Shown one piece after another: positions 12,501 to 25,404 of a DNA stretch of 64,000 nucleotides. This DNA is from Paracyclopina nana (lineage: Eukaryota > Arthropoda > Copepoda > Cyclopoida > Cyclopettidae). Positions within the stretch are counted from its first letter, which is position 1. The number at the start of each line of letters is the position of its first letter. The notes below the pieces were generated by a model. It did no database searches, had not been told where the DNA came from, and saw only the letters and a program-made list of their open reading frames with translations. The DNA lies in the NCBI GenBank assembly GCA_019096065.1, contig JAGUCH010000002.1:8444501-8508500 (forward strand), in the 5' to 3' direction. The translations under genes were made by a program, and so were the position numbers.

Positions 12501-14220
12501 AGAGGAAGTTGAGTTGACAGGAAATGCAAGAGATGAAAAAATAAATACAGGTAGAGCTAAACGCCAACAGGCTGCAGTTCAGTGGGAAAATACGTAGAGC
12601 AAATAATGGAAAAACGGATTGTGACCAGAAAAGACGGGATGCCATATGGTACTCGACAAAGATTTCAAACTCTGTGAGTGTGACTCTGATTTATTGTAGC
12701 CTAAGTTATGGCTCTTTTTAAAGCCACTTCTGCGATTGATTGATATGCCTTTCTATACCGCGTGCAGTGGGAAAATATTAAATTTCCGCATTAGCGCCCT
12801 ATCTTCCCTAATATACTATTTCATCTTTGCAGTGTTGGAACTCTTGAGTACATAAATCAATCTTACCGATAAGCCTACTCTTTTTTCTTTTCTTTCAAAA
12901 AAAGCCTTTGAACTCTGCTTTCCCACTTTTATTTCTCTTTTTTTGTGTCCCTAGTCGAAAGTTGCTGGCATTCATTGCAAAAAAGCGCTGACTCTTTTTG
13001 CGCATCATTAGGCTTTAAAATGTTTTCGAAAATATAGCAATTAGTATCAGGCTGATTGCTTCTGAACATAGGGGCGTTTGTCCAGGTACGAAATAAAAAA
13101 CGCTGTAGATAACGGTGAAAATTGAACTCATCTCTTGGTAAAGCTAACAGATGATTCACTAGCGTAATTAGGATACGAAATCCCTGTGAATGATGATGGT
13201 TCCCAAGTTTTCCTTATACTTTTTGGTCTTCTTGGCTAGCAACGTTCCTTTATTTCCTTTACCAGGACCCTAAGGAAAGAAAGTTTTCATCATAGCAGGT
13301 GCAAAAAGTTAGAAATGATAATTGAGAGGTGTCTTGTGGGAAATGCTCGTTTCAAATCATAAATCAATGGGACTTAACGAAGTGTACGCGACGGTCTCCA
13401 TCTACAGGGTAGCTATTTCAAAAAAATCATTTTAAAAAAATCATTTCAAACTTCAAGTATTTCCTGAAGTGCAATGAATAGCAAATTTTTCTTGGATCTT
13501 TTAAAAAGAGAGTCGAGGGTTTCTATTGAAGCAGCTTTTTACAAAGCTTTCCGCTCAATAATAGAAAGGCAAATCATAACAATACAACGCCTACTTGCGA
13601 TCAAATGCGGGAAACATTTACTGGTAAACGGAAGCTGACCCCCAATTTGTTTTAAAATCGTTTAACTTAATTTGAGGCAAAAAAAACTTTTGAGCATCCT
13701 GTATGAGTTAACTGAGTAAAAGAATGCAAAATTTTTTTCAATTACCACCTTAAAAATATTTTAAATATCATTAGTGTTTCAATCCACGAATTGTCATCAT
13801 ATAAAAATCATTACACTTTGCTAAAAAGTGTTAGGCGGGGGTTGTTTCGATCTATGCCTTATAGGCTGACTTAAACACAAACAAAAAAAACCAGCAAGCG
13901 TCAAACCAATGTGCCCTGTGCAACCTAACTTGCAAATTGCCAGAAATTAGTAAAAGCAGCCTTTTTTTAGATATAATATTGAGAAACTATCTTTATCTGG
14001 TAGCTATGTCTCAATGTCCGTTTCATTGTAAGTTTTGCCCGTGACCGCCGAAAGGAAGCTGCATAGCAAATGTTATTGTTATGATTTGCATTTCTATTAC
14101 CTTCTCTTTGTCTGCCAACTTTGTGGCAGCACCTTAAAAAACTGTGCTGGGGAGATAGGTGTGTGACAAGTATTTTGTCAAGAAAAAAGAAAAACTTACA
14201 ATCGATTTTTCTCGTATAGG
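9598..14220. other. 4.6-kb region without a supported gene
   Basis: I see only short open frames with no homologous look, AT-rich tracts and no RNA gene. The last bases before the next gene (ctcgtatag at about 14212-14220) resemble a 3' splice site, so a non-coding 5' exon of the taperin-like gene may lie in this region. Confidence 0.4.
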
Positions 14221-14229
14221 TATCGCAAA

Positions 14230-17200
14230 ATGCGACAGCTGGACTCTACCCCTTTGCCTCCGTGGAAACAAGAGCTTTTAAATCGGAAAGATGCGCTGTC
14301 AAGAGCGCTCAACCTCGTAGGGGACGAGAAGAAGAATTGTATTGAAAAAGAGGGCGCTGGGTGCGCGAAAAATTCCGTCAACTCGGATGTACACAAACGG
14401 CAGCGCCCTCGCGCGTCGGCGTGCGGTGTGACTTGTGTGGAGTGCTCCCCCACCTGTGATTCCTCGCGCTCTGCTTCGTCGCCGTTATCCCTCTTGAAAG
14501 TCGGCCAGGCCGGCGGTCGGGGCCGATTTGTGCCTGATCAGTCCAGGACGAAATCATTGGCAACGACGTTAGTCACCCCCTGCGAAGGTAGCCTGTCGGA
14601 CGTGAAAAGCTGCAAGACTCGTAGCCGCGTCCCAATTAACGCTTCGTCAACGAACCATGGCCTCAAAGTGACCACAAGCCCATCAGTGAACCGGAACAAG
14701 GCCGGCCTAAGCAGCATCATGGGTGAGGATCAGTGTAGTCGTAAAGTCGCCGACGAGGACTCTGACTCCTCCGAGGAAATCCATTATGGTCCGGGATTCG
14801 TCAGCAAGCTCAAGAGCCGTTACATGAGCGTGGCCCTTCGAGCCTCCAGCCAGGCTGGAAGCGGACTCAGGAGAACGGCCTCTCTTGAGGACTTTCTTGA
14901 AAAGGACAAGGACGAGGTGCTGATCGAACTGAACCAGCCGCGCAGGTACCAGCAGCGGAAATCGGAGTCGGCGGCTGCCACCGAAAATGGAAGGTATAGT
15001 CGGAGGACACTGATGACCTCCACGCATAAAGGTGTGGCCGGAGGAGGTCCTGTCAGCAGGAAAGCTGCTAGAGAAACGGTGAAGAGGTGCCAGTCTGTGG
15101 AAGTGTTGGCTCGGAACCTCCTGCCCGAAGACGGCCCACCTCCACTGCCTCCCAAGGCAACCAACAACCATCATCTTGAAAATGTCCTCAACAGCGAGGC
15201 TCTGGCTAATGATTGTGTCGTGGTGGAAGGAGACGATCCTCGCCCAACCAGCAGAAAGGCTAGTGGTGACCAGACTGTGATAGCCAGCCTGAGGAAACCC
15301 TTCCATTACCGAAGAAGGTCGGCTGGTCTGCTCTTTGGAGTGGCTGAAAAAGAGCTCCCTGCACCAGATACGGTGAAAGAGACGAGAAAAATTTTCGAGA
15401 CTCGTAGCGGATACTCCAAGCCACCATTAATCAAATCAAGGTCGACCTCCAGCCTCTACAACGACAACTCAGCTTCCAATAATCGAGCCAGCCGAAGCCG
15501 ATCGCCCGTTAAATCAAATAACAGCAGCAGTAAATCTAGTCTGGTGAAGCCTGCATTGCCCAATAAGCCTGAACACGTGAAGTACCCCGTCACAAGGCCC
15601 CAACAGCCTCCCACTCCAGAAGTGAAAACGTTTGAAGTACCCCCATTGAGGCACGTTGAGTTACCAACTAGCGGGAGAAAGCCCCAGCCGGGTGTAGTCA
15701 TGACTAAAAAGCTGAACGTTGAACACCCAGAAGAGGGCATCAAGGTCGTTTCTCAAGACTCCATTGACAAAATCAGACAGGCGGCAGGAGAGTCATTCAG
15801 CTTCAATTTCAAAAACAATGAGGAGGCCAAAAACAAGCCCTACTTACCGCAAAAGTTTGCCTCTTCAACCAACAACGTGAAAAACAATGACCACGTTGAC
15901 AACCATGTTCCTGTGGGTGTCATCAAGCCCATAACCAGGATAACCGCAGTGGAGCCTGCAGTCCACAAAAAAGCATCCTCGCCCCCACTAAACAAGAGGG
16001 CAGAGTCACCGACCACAACCTTGAACAACTTGATCAACCTAACAAAGCTGACTGCTTTGAACAATGAAGATCGGCAGCAAGAACAGCAGCAGCAGCGGCC
16101 GAAGAAGAAGGAAGTCATCGTACTTGATAAGAAGACAGACCTCGAACCCATCCTTAAAGTCACTCCAAAGAACGGCATCAGCCCTAAAGTTGTCACCTTT
16201 GCCATCGAAGACTCGACCAAAATAGACGACCGAGAGTCCCCAATTAAAGACAGCAATAGCGATGAAGGCATTGATAACGAAGAGGACAAAATGATGAACA
16301 ACAACTATCGAGATAGCTGGAAAAAGAGGCAGGATGCTGAAGCGAAAAATACCATGGTCTTCAACTTTCTCAACTCGCAGAAAGTGGTGACGCACATAGA
16401 AAATGACGGCCTCGACCTTTCCAAGCGGAAGAAGAACAAGCAACACCTACAACAGATTGCCAAGGTAAAACTGATCTTGCAACTTTCATGCTCGCGTTTG
16501 GGGTTGTTCACAAAGTAAATGTTAGTTTTTGCTCTATTTGGCAAAGTCCATATAGATCGCGCGCCATTGTTTAGCAATCTGGAAACAATTGGTTTTGGCA
16601 TATGAAAGGTGTCCCTCAACAAAGCATTCAAATTTGGTTTCTTTGTCTGCAGTGAAATAGTGCACGATGACGCTGAACGATTAAAAATCTCTTTCTGCTC
16701 TCAAGTGGGCGTGTTTACGTGCTTAAGCTTCCATGAGATGCAGTATGATTATTTTTATGGCTCCGAAAATGTTATCGCGCGAGGCTAAGGCCGCAATATG
16801 CGGTTTATTTGCCAGCTAATCCTTCATAGCAAACTCACCTTGATCAAATTGGCAAGGACTTTTTTATCAGCGTCAACCCATGCAAAATTGGCACCTTACA
16901 GAAAATTGTGTTGCGCAGCCATGTTATTATTTTGGGGGATTCGGCGTCATAAAATGCCTTTCAGGACATGCTAGCAAAGTGTTTGCTTTCATCTAAAAAT
17001 TACTTTTCTATGAAAGGGGAGCCCTATGGCCTACGTACGTGACAAAAGACGGATGAAAGTTTGACACCATATCTCATGTGTGTGTTACTAATGCTGTTTG
17101 GTCCTAACTTTAGCCTCACTTGTCATCAGGCAAATTATTGGCTTAGTTTACGACCTGTCGCTGACACAATTACGTTAAGGTTTCCTCCTCTCTCATACTG

Positions 17201-20200
17201 ACTGGACTATGCAGGAAGAAGTGTTCACTCGTTAGCATTTTCAATTGTTACCCACGTAGATGTCAGCAAATTTGAATATTCAGAGAAATCATCTCTTGGC
17301 GCACCACACTCAAACAAAATATCGTCCTTTTCTATTGTAGCAGTTCATAGTGCTGTCACAAAGTTGCTCTCGCCAAGTTGCGCGTCGTACACATGCCAAA
17401 AGGCCATTTTGACTTTTGATAACCAGACCCCTCAACTATTTTCTTGAAAGTGCGAGTCATTTCCATCCGGGGGGCTCTTAGGTGCGGACTAGCAAAATAT
17501 AATGGGTGGAACCGTAATGCATTGAAATTATACCATGTTAGGTTGCGTGGCCCACCACCCGCGTGTTCAAATTATTAATTTTGCGAAACGCCCTAGCTTA
17601 CGAACGACACGAGCAGAGCATTCCCTATGTCTCTGAATTTAATCAAAGGGACCTTTTAAAGCGTGATCAGACGAGGGAGAAGTCACTGTAATAGTACATA
17701 ATGGCACCCAAATCCTCAACAAGAGATTCATTCATGACGTGAGGGGTTCTCTAAGGCCGTTTTCCGTAATGGAGAAATCTACAGCTGGCTCCACATTGTA
17801 TGTACTGCAGATTGCCATGATTTCAGTAGCAGAGAAATCTCCATGCATGCATGCTGTTTGCTGCTGCGATGAATATGTCCACTACAACTACATAGGCTCG
17901 AAAAAACCTTGATAAGAGTGCAGCCTGAGTATACGAAGCATTTGTCAGCTTTTAGTCACTTCTCTTTGCAGTCTTTATTTTTGTGTTTTCATCTGGGCAC
18001 ACCTTGTTTCAGGCAATTTAGTTGAACTATTTTTCAGGAAGAGATAATCGAGTGATTCGAGTGTTATCTGGTGCAATAATTATTGACGTCAGCGAAAGTG
18101 ATGATGTTATGTTGTTCGTAAAGCATATGTGCTTTAAAGCTAGCTGCATTGCATTGATGTCGCTGAATTCGGAGCAATTTCTCCATAAGTAACTCAAGGG
18201 TGTTGAGGTTTTTGTCCCCTCATTTGTCTGTGAGCTTAAAAATTCGTGATCCACCAACCGCAAACTTTCACTCGAATTTTGATGATGATCAGTTCAATGT
18301 TGTGTAGCCAAAGGCCACTTTACATCTGGGAGGTGCATCATGTAGAAAATTTCTCTGTCAGTGCCTATCATACAAATTGACTGGTCCATTTGTGAACTAG
18401 AATTCTTCTAATTACCTAAACATGGCTCATTGCATGGCAAAAAATAACGTCTGATATCATTACTAATGATTTCAGTCTAATTGCTAGTTGTAGTTGCATT
18501 GAAAAAAAAAACCCTGGAATCGAATCTTGTATTATTTCATTCATTGTCTTTTCACTGACTAATGTCTACATTAGGGTGAAATATGGTTCCTCAGTATAGA
18601 TATGTATCAAGGCCGAACAAAATGTGATATTGGAAATGCAGCCATTGCCATTTTGCCTACCCCTACACTTAGCCTCAATGACCTCATGAAGATTGAACGC
18701 ATAGCGGAGCTCTTTCCATCATCACTGCTAAATAATTGGCTGTAGGGCCCTTTAACGCGCTTGATTCTGAAGCCGAAAATTTCACTCACTTTCCACTGAT
18801 TTGTGGTGGTGGGAAGAAAGAAAAGTTCGCCGTTCTTCTTGGACATCCATTCGCTTTGTTGTGATGACTGCCCTGCTAGCTGCTGATGCATCCATTCTTC
18901 AAAAAGTTTTGATATCTGCATTAATCAGCGGTATATCCAGCTGCCATGCCAGCAATATTTTCCACAGTAATTGCTTCTGCTCCTCTTTCCTCATAGTTTC
19001 TGTTTAGGCAGCAGATGGCTTGTGTGACATTTTTCTGTCGTCCTACTGCCTGCTAGAATAGAGTCATTATTTTTAATAATTGCTCAATAGGTGATCTCCA
19101 AAGAAATTATGACAGTACTTTCTTCTTCTAGTGAAACCTTTTTTTGCAGAATCCAAGCTGTATTGTCCTCGTGTTTCGTACTTCTATCCTTTCTTTTGTC
19201 GGGCTTTCTTGTGCTTTTAATTTGTCTCTGTGAGTCTCGCATATTGAGTTATACATAGTACTTTGGGTTATACTTTGTTCTGCTCGACACAATCTCGCTA
19301 CAGTACATGCAACAATTAATCCCATTAGCAGTTAATCGAAGAAATTACTCATGCAGTTTGTCACTAGATGGAAATAATTCGGAGTTGATTTCACTTCTCT
19401 AGATTACTTTTGCTCCAATTAGCCGCGCGTGGTTTTTTCATCATTAAAGCTGGAAATGAAAAAGTGGCGGCGGCGGTTTGTTTGAAATGCAAAAAAGTGA
19501 TCGCGTCCTTAAAGCTCCAGCTGCGATTTCACGCTAAAGTTGAACCGAATCCTGATCACACACACTAATGGCGAGAAGAAATGTGATCTGGTTTCTTTTC
19601 CTGCTTATTTTTGCCTTGAAATGATAACACTTTTTTCACAAGGAAACTCGTTTTTCAGAAGGAAGACATTCATAACTTCTTGGTTCTTGAGATATATGGC
19701 AAATGTATTCGACTAAAGTGTTAGTTCCGTTACTTGTATGAGCACAATAATAGGCACACAAGGACAGCCAGGAGATGAGCCCATTTCTCCTAGGAGCCAT
19801 TTGTGGCTATAAAAAGGTCAAATCGAGCGAGGGATATAGAAATCCAGTTGATTGCAAAACATACTGCACAGCCTATTGCTGTCATTATTTGGTGGCATAT
19901 GACGTTTTGACATGTATCATGCTCGTAAAAGCTGCGTACATACGTATTTTCGGAATGTGGAGAAGAAGCTTCATTGCATGCTAGACATGATCAATTCTTT
20001 TGATGATGATATTTATGGTCAATCTTGATAAGGCCACACTCACAACATAGAACTGCATTTTTACGCTAAAGAAGTAGCATTCTGCAATCTCGGTTTTTTT
20101 TCGGCTAGATCACACGGCCATGATGATGATGATAATTCATGACCGAGGCACAGAAAATTAAACTTGCCTCTTAAAAGGGAAATTTGTTTGCATATTTATT

Positions 20201-23200
20201 TTAGAGGGCTTATCTCATTTTGCGTGTTCCGACTCTTATCAGGGTTTCTCGCTGATACTTTTTTTTCTGCTATTTTTGCAGTGAAGATAACTCTGCTCAT
20301 GCTACATGATAAAAAGGGATCTGTATTCTGCCTAGAACTAGTTTTGGGCGTAGTAAATATCAGCTTTACAATAAAACTCTTCAGCAGGCGTTTTGTCTTA
20401 TTTGTCTCAGGGGGATATGTTTTTTTCGCTGTCGCGAGCTCTTCTCCCAATTTGAACACTATTCTGAAAAATGTCACGATCGCTGCAATTCAGGATATTT
20501 ATGAACTGCTCTATTTTAATCACATTTGACCCTGACCGTCGGTGTCAAAATTGATTGGAAATGACGTAGCCTTGAATTCGTTTCATATAGGTGCCACAGT
20601 ATGGAAGATCCACCTAAGATTGATGATGTGTGACCAACGTTTGATTGGCTTTAACGTGTATTTTGCTCCCTTGCAGGATAGCGGAGTGGTGATCTTGAAA
20701 AATGGACTTGATAACGAGGATGAAGACGAGGGCGTGGACGAAGAGGAATCTGATTCCGACTCTGGCCTCGGCGCCTCCGTTCCACCTTGTTCGGTGACTT
20801 TTATTGGTGCCAATGCCTCCACTGGGAAATCTTCCCTGAGATCAAAGCCTCGAGAAAAAAAGGTAATTTTTCCGTATACCTGGCATGAATTAACCCTGGC
20901 ATTCAAGCTCACACTTATTGAGCTTGCTCAACTCTCAATTAAAACCACTCTGGTGGTGGTATGTGCTCATAAAATGAGGTGCCATAAACTTCTTGCATAG
21001 CAATTTATCCCACAATGGTTGTATGCATAGAGTTCTGTAATTTCCCTGTCATGCGTGGCCTTTGCGGTAGGGAATGGCTATTTGGCTTGTAGAAATACCA
21101 TTTCGCTCGTTTCCCGAGGAACCTGAGCCTCCAATTGTGTGTCAAATGGCTAAGCAAGAATTCCAAAGCTTTCTTTGAGTCATGATCGCAGGGGCAGTAC
21201 ACAAACATGAGCTAATAATGCTATGTCCGCGAAAAGCCATAAACAGTTCAACCGATTTCTGGTATGAGTTACGGTTCTGTCTGAGCTTTGAGAGACCCCG
21301 TTACATTCGGTAAAATTGGGAGGAGTCTGAATTGTACTCAGCATAGTGCTGTACAGGTAGGTTACCATGTAGCAGTAGCAGAGAAGATGGCCACGAAGCA
21401 TCTTCTTTGTATACTGAAAACGATTGTTTTTTAAATAAAGCAGGCAGTCAGGCTGGCAAAGCACTGCTTTGTGCTGCTGCTGGTCTATAGAGAAAGTCAA
21501 TTTGGTGTGAGACCAGTTTCTCTTCTTCTTCTTTGGCAACATTGTGGCCGTTTTGCATTTCTAATGGATATTTTATAAGCACTACTGCAGCCATATGCCA
21601 CGATTCGTACAAATATACAATTGCTGCAGTGTAAGTTGGGGATGAATTTGTAAAATGATTGACAGTGAGATGTTGCAAGTATTTATGCATTTGTAACACA
21701 AAACGTGACTGTAATTTCAAGCCCATTTGAAGGTGCCAGTCGTGACTTAAAGCAGAGAGGAGAGCAAGTTGAACTTTTCTCAAGAATAAAAAGGGCCAAT
21801 TGTTTCGAAACTAAATTAGTCCCATTTTCAGCGCACAAAGTAGGAGTAGTGGCCTAATGACATTGTCCTCTTGCTGCTGCAAGGCTGTGTGGACATTTTC
21901 TTGTCCCATTTTACGACTGCAACAAATGCTTACTATAGGCACCAGGGGATTTCGGGCTCATGCTGACCCTTTTCGTGGAAGTTGTGGAATTTCGCATTTC
22001 GTTCCGTTACCCAAGGAATTCCCACCAAACCGAGAGAAATGTGGAATGAACAGGCTGAAGGTAGCATCAATTTTCAATTGCAGCTAATAGTGAATTGCGG
22101 CTGCCGTTTTTCCGTCGGAACGAGGCCAAATGTTTTGAGAATATTTGGATGGTGTGAAACAGGATGTCGTGAAGAAATCCCTTCGTCTTCTCGTAACCCA
22201 CTTTTATTGACTTTTCCGCTGTTGGATAACGGCAGAGAATTCTTGAGTTTGTGTTCCTTATCGTTTCTTGATTGTTAGAGCAAGGATGCATCCATGTTTG
22301 CCCATCAAAAAACTATTTCAATTTCCTCTTCAATTATTCATCTGGTCTCTCCAAGCTCGTAAAATTGAAGCCAAGAGGCCTAAAAGTTTTCTTGTGTTTG
22401 CTCACTTGTTGAGGCTTACGAATTTTCTGTTGCCCTCCTTTATCAAAGGAAAATGTGGAGGGGACCTGCTAAAGTAGCTGGCTTGAAGCCTGCTTTGAAC
22501 TTTGTTTTGTTCCTCTTTACCAAAAAAAGAAGGCTTCTCTGAAGCATGGATCCGTGTCTGTGTTTTGGTATGAGGAGCTCGCACATTATGCATACACACA
22601 GACACATCGGAACATAGAGAATTTGCAGTCTTCTAAGGAGAAATCTGTGCTGCAAAAACCTCTTGACCTTTGCACACACGACTCGCAAAGATGTGTCATA
22701 CCATTCTCTCTCATGGCTCCTCTAGGTTTGTGGAAAAGAAAAACCACAAACACAAATTGGCTCTTGGCCCTGAAGGCCCCACCAAGTTGTTACTGTGGTT
22801 AGATAAAAATCATGACAAGAATTGTGAAAATCCGAGCAGCAGCAGAAAATCTGGCCTTTTGTGGCGGTGTCACGAGGCTAAGCTGAAGATTGGAATCAGC
22901 TAGACTTTCTTTCCTTGACTTATTATGGCAGCATTATGAATAGGCATAAACCCACAACAAAGATGCACATGTCCATATCAAGACCACCCAAAATAACATA
23001 CCATACAGCATTTCTATATGCATCAAAACCTTATCGCATGCAGAGTAGCGTTCGCGGTATATACCTTACAAGGTGCACTCCTTTCCCTTTTTTGGAGAAA
23101 CGATGATATTTCTGAAATGGCCTCATACTGGAAGCGTGAAAATTCAATTTTGCTCCCTAATGATAGCGACGTGTGCCAACTGGAGACGAAGACACATGGC

Positions 23201-23862
23201 CCCAAGAAAGTCGACAAAATATTGAAAATCACTGACAACTTGATTGACGGCTGAATAGTTTTATCTTCTTTAGCGTGGACAAGGCTCATGTCCTTCGTCC
23301 AAGAATCTGGGAAAATTGCTGAATCTTCTTCCTCTATCATCATCCTTAATTTGAGCGCGGTCCAAACTTCCTGGTGGCAAATTCGCTAATTGAGTTCTTC
23401 CTTTGTTTTCCAGCTTAACATTACATTCAGCGACAGCTTGACGCAAGTTTTCGAATATCCATCCTTTGACTCGATGGCAGTGGATTCGGAAGATGCCAGC
23501 AAAACGGCTGGCAGTGGCTTCAAATCGTCGACGGGCATCGCTTCCAAGAAGAACTCAATCGGATCATTTGGTATGAAAAGCAAAACGTGTACTTTCATAA
23601 AGAGAGCTTTCTCCCGAATTCTACGGTTTTCTTCTCTTTTGCAGGCGGCCTTGGAAGCTACACCCCTAGCAAAATGGCAACAGAGACTCCTTTTCAGCTA
23701 GGCGTGTCTCGATCCGTACCACATAGCTCAAGTACGAAAGCTACCACAAGCAACAGTAAAAATGCGAATTCCACCCAAGACAAATCCGAAGAGGTGCTGA
23801 GACCTATTGAAGATGCCATTTCATGGAGCGGAAGCTCCTCCTCGTCAGATATGCTTTTCTGA
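14230..23862 (+). CDS. Taperin/phostensin-like protein (predicted actin- and PP1-associated)
   Basis: Four coding exons: 14230-16464, 20677-20862, 23414-23570 and 23645-23862, all with GT-AG introns and matching phase, giving 931 residues. Three blocks support the family. First, an N-terminal PPWKQELLNRK motif (residues 10-20) like the PxWK motifs at the start of phostensin and taperin. Second, HYGPGFVSKLKSRYMSVALR (185-204), followed by an RRTASLEDFL segment. Third, a C-terminal block, VTFIGANASTGKSSL, then KLNITFSD (807 on) ending in an FEYPS motif; in vertebrate members this block carries the KISF/RVxF docking site for protein phosphatase 1. Between them the protein is disordered, Ser/Pro/Asn-rich, with SH3-like PPPLPPK. 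Vertebrate taperin is a stereocilia protein; a role in actin bundles here is inference. A splice-like acceptor just before the ATG suggests an upstream UTR exon. Confidence 0.72.
16465..20676 (+). other. First intron of the taperin-like gene
   Basis: A 4.2-kb intron with donor AAG/gtaaaa and acceptor ttgcag/GAT. Its open frames are short and look random. I found no RNA gene or clear transposon in it. Confidence 0.7.
20863..23413 (+). other. Second intron of the taperin-like gene
   Basis: A 2.55-kb intron with donor AAG/gtaatt and acceptor ttccag/CTT. The family's C-terminal block continues directly across it (GKSSL segment, then KLNITF), which confirms the junction. Nothing else is recognised inside. 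Confidence 0.7.
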
Positions 23863-25404
23863 ATGTATTTATTTCTTTACCATATTTTTGTCCGATGTTT
23901 TTTCAAACGTGATGATGATTAACCGCATTTCTTTGGTACATAAATACAATGCATTCTTTCTTCCTCATGGATTCCACATGGATTCCACTGTATGATCGTA
24001 ATTGCTGAGAGTAATAATTCTAGCATGCGCTGAGAATTCTTGTCAATTTCGAAGAAACGACCTTCCTTGTTTCATAAGTCGGTTTTTTTCCTGAAAATGC
24101 TGGAGGTGATGGAAGGCTTGTGATGAAGTGCTATGGTTCATTTGAAAGAACTGCTGGGAGGCCCTTTTCACTTGCACAACATGTATTGGTTGAAGCAATA
24201 TTAGGTATTTTTCATAGAGCCGGCTTCATTACAGTCTCCATTTTCCTCCAGAGCTATGTCAAGTTCAAAGAAAACGCTATTTTAGAAGCTACTAAGTGAG
24301 TCCTTACGAAAATATCTTTAATTTCTTTCCTTATCAGGAACGATTGATAATTCAAAACAGACATGAGATATATAAATCTACAAATAATTCGGCCATAAAC
24401 CATCACTTATAAAGACAATACGCGTATGGGTCTTGTCAAATACAAAATTAAGTGGTCAATATATAAATGTTATTATCTATAAATATTTCATAAAATCGAC
24501 TTTTAATTCGTAATTACAATGAACAGCCTAGACTTTTCAATTTCAAGTACATTATGTGTCCATCTTGAGCTCTAAATGACATTATTACTAAAGAGCCTTT
24601 TCACCTGCTTATTATAAAACAACAGCTAATAAAGGTCAAAAATTAAAATGCCTTATCATGAATTGCCTAACACGACCGATTGTGGCTAAATATAAATGGA
24701 AAAATAATGCATAAATGCGTTAATTGGCCGATTTTTAGTAATATTTGGCCGTAATATTGCCAATAACTGACCAGGTGAACAGGGCCTAAGTCTGAAAAGA
24801 GTCATAATTGCTGCAACATGATTTTCTCCTAGCAATCACAATCAAAAGAAAGCACAGCATGCGTGGCGTAACGTTTTCAATCTCAGTTGAGAATAATGAC
24901 AAAAATTGAAAAGAGCTTTTTTAATCATGTCTCTTTTTTTTCAACGTTGCACATCACAACTGATTCGCAGACAAAAAACTTGCAGCAAAATTGCTTTTCT
25001 AAGGTCACTTTAAAGTGTTTATGTGACCACCCAGTTGTGTAGCAACATCTAAGTGGCTTTTTGCGATCCAGCAAAAAAATTGAAAAGGCTTTTAAAAGCG
25101 GTTCTACCATCTAAGTGGCGACCGCTAAAGCTATCTCATTAGCTAAGAGCTAGAAGAACGGAAGAAATGGTGCGCAAGTCTCGCATTTCAAGAATAAATG
25201 ATGTATTGCATGTAAAAAAAGAAGCTTTTGGTTCCATCGGAAAGCTTGCGAGCGGCGAAGACGAAGAATAGAAGTAGCTAGGGAGAAGCTAGAGAGCGCC
25301 TTCGCAACCGACGACCTCATTTGGAGGCCGTCGCGCCGCCGGAGCAAGCATCGACTTCGAGGCCTTTTACACCAGAGTCGCTCTTGGCTTGGCGGAGGCC
25401 AGAC
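23863..25404. other. Intergenic, no gene seen
   Basis: About 1.5 kb between the taperin-like stop codon and the GPCR start. It should contain the 3' UTR of the first and the 5' UTR and promoter of the second. Sequence just before 25405 is GC-richer and open (from 25321) without an ATG, consistent with 5' UTR. Confidence 0.5.

Noticed and set aside
14707..15306. Antisense open frame of 199 codons in the taperin-like exon
   Set aside because: Its composition follows from the sense-strand codon use, and the family blocks are on the plus strand.
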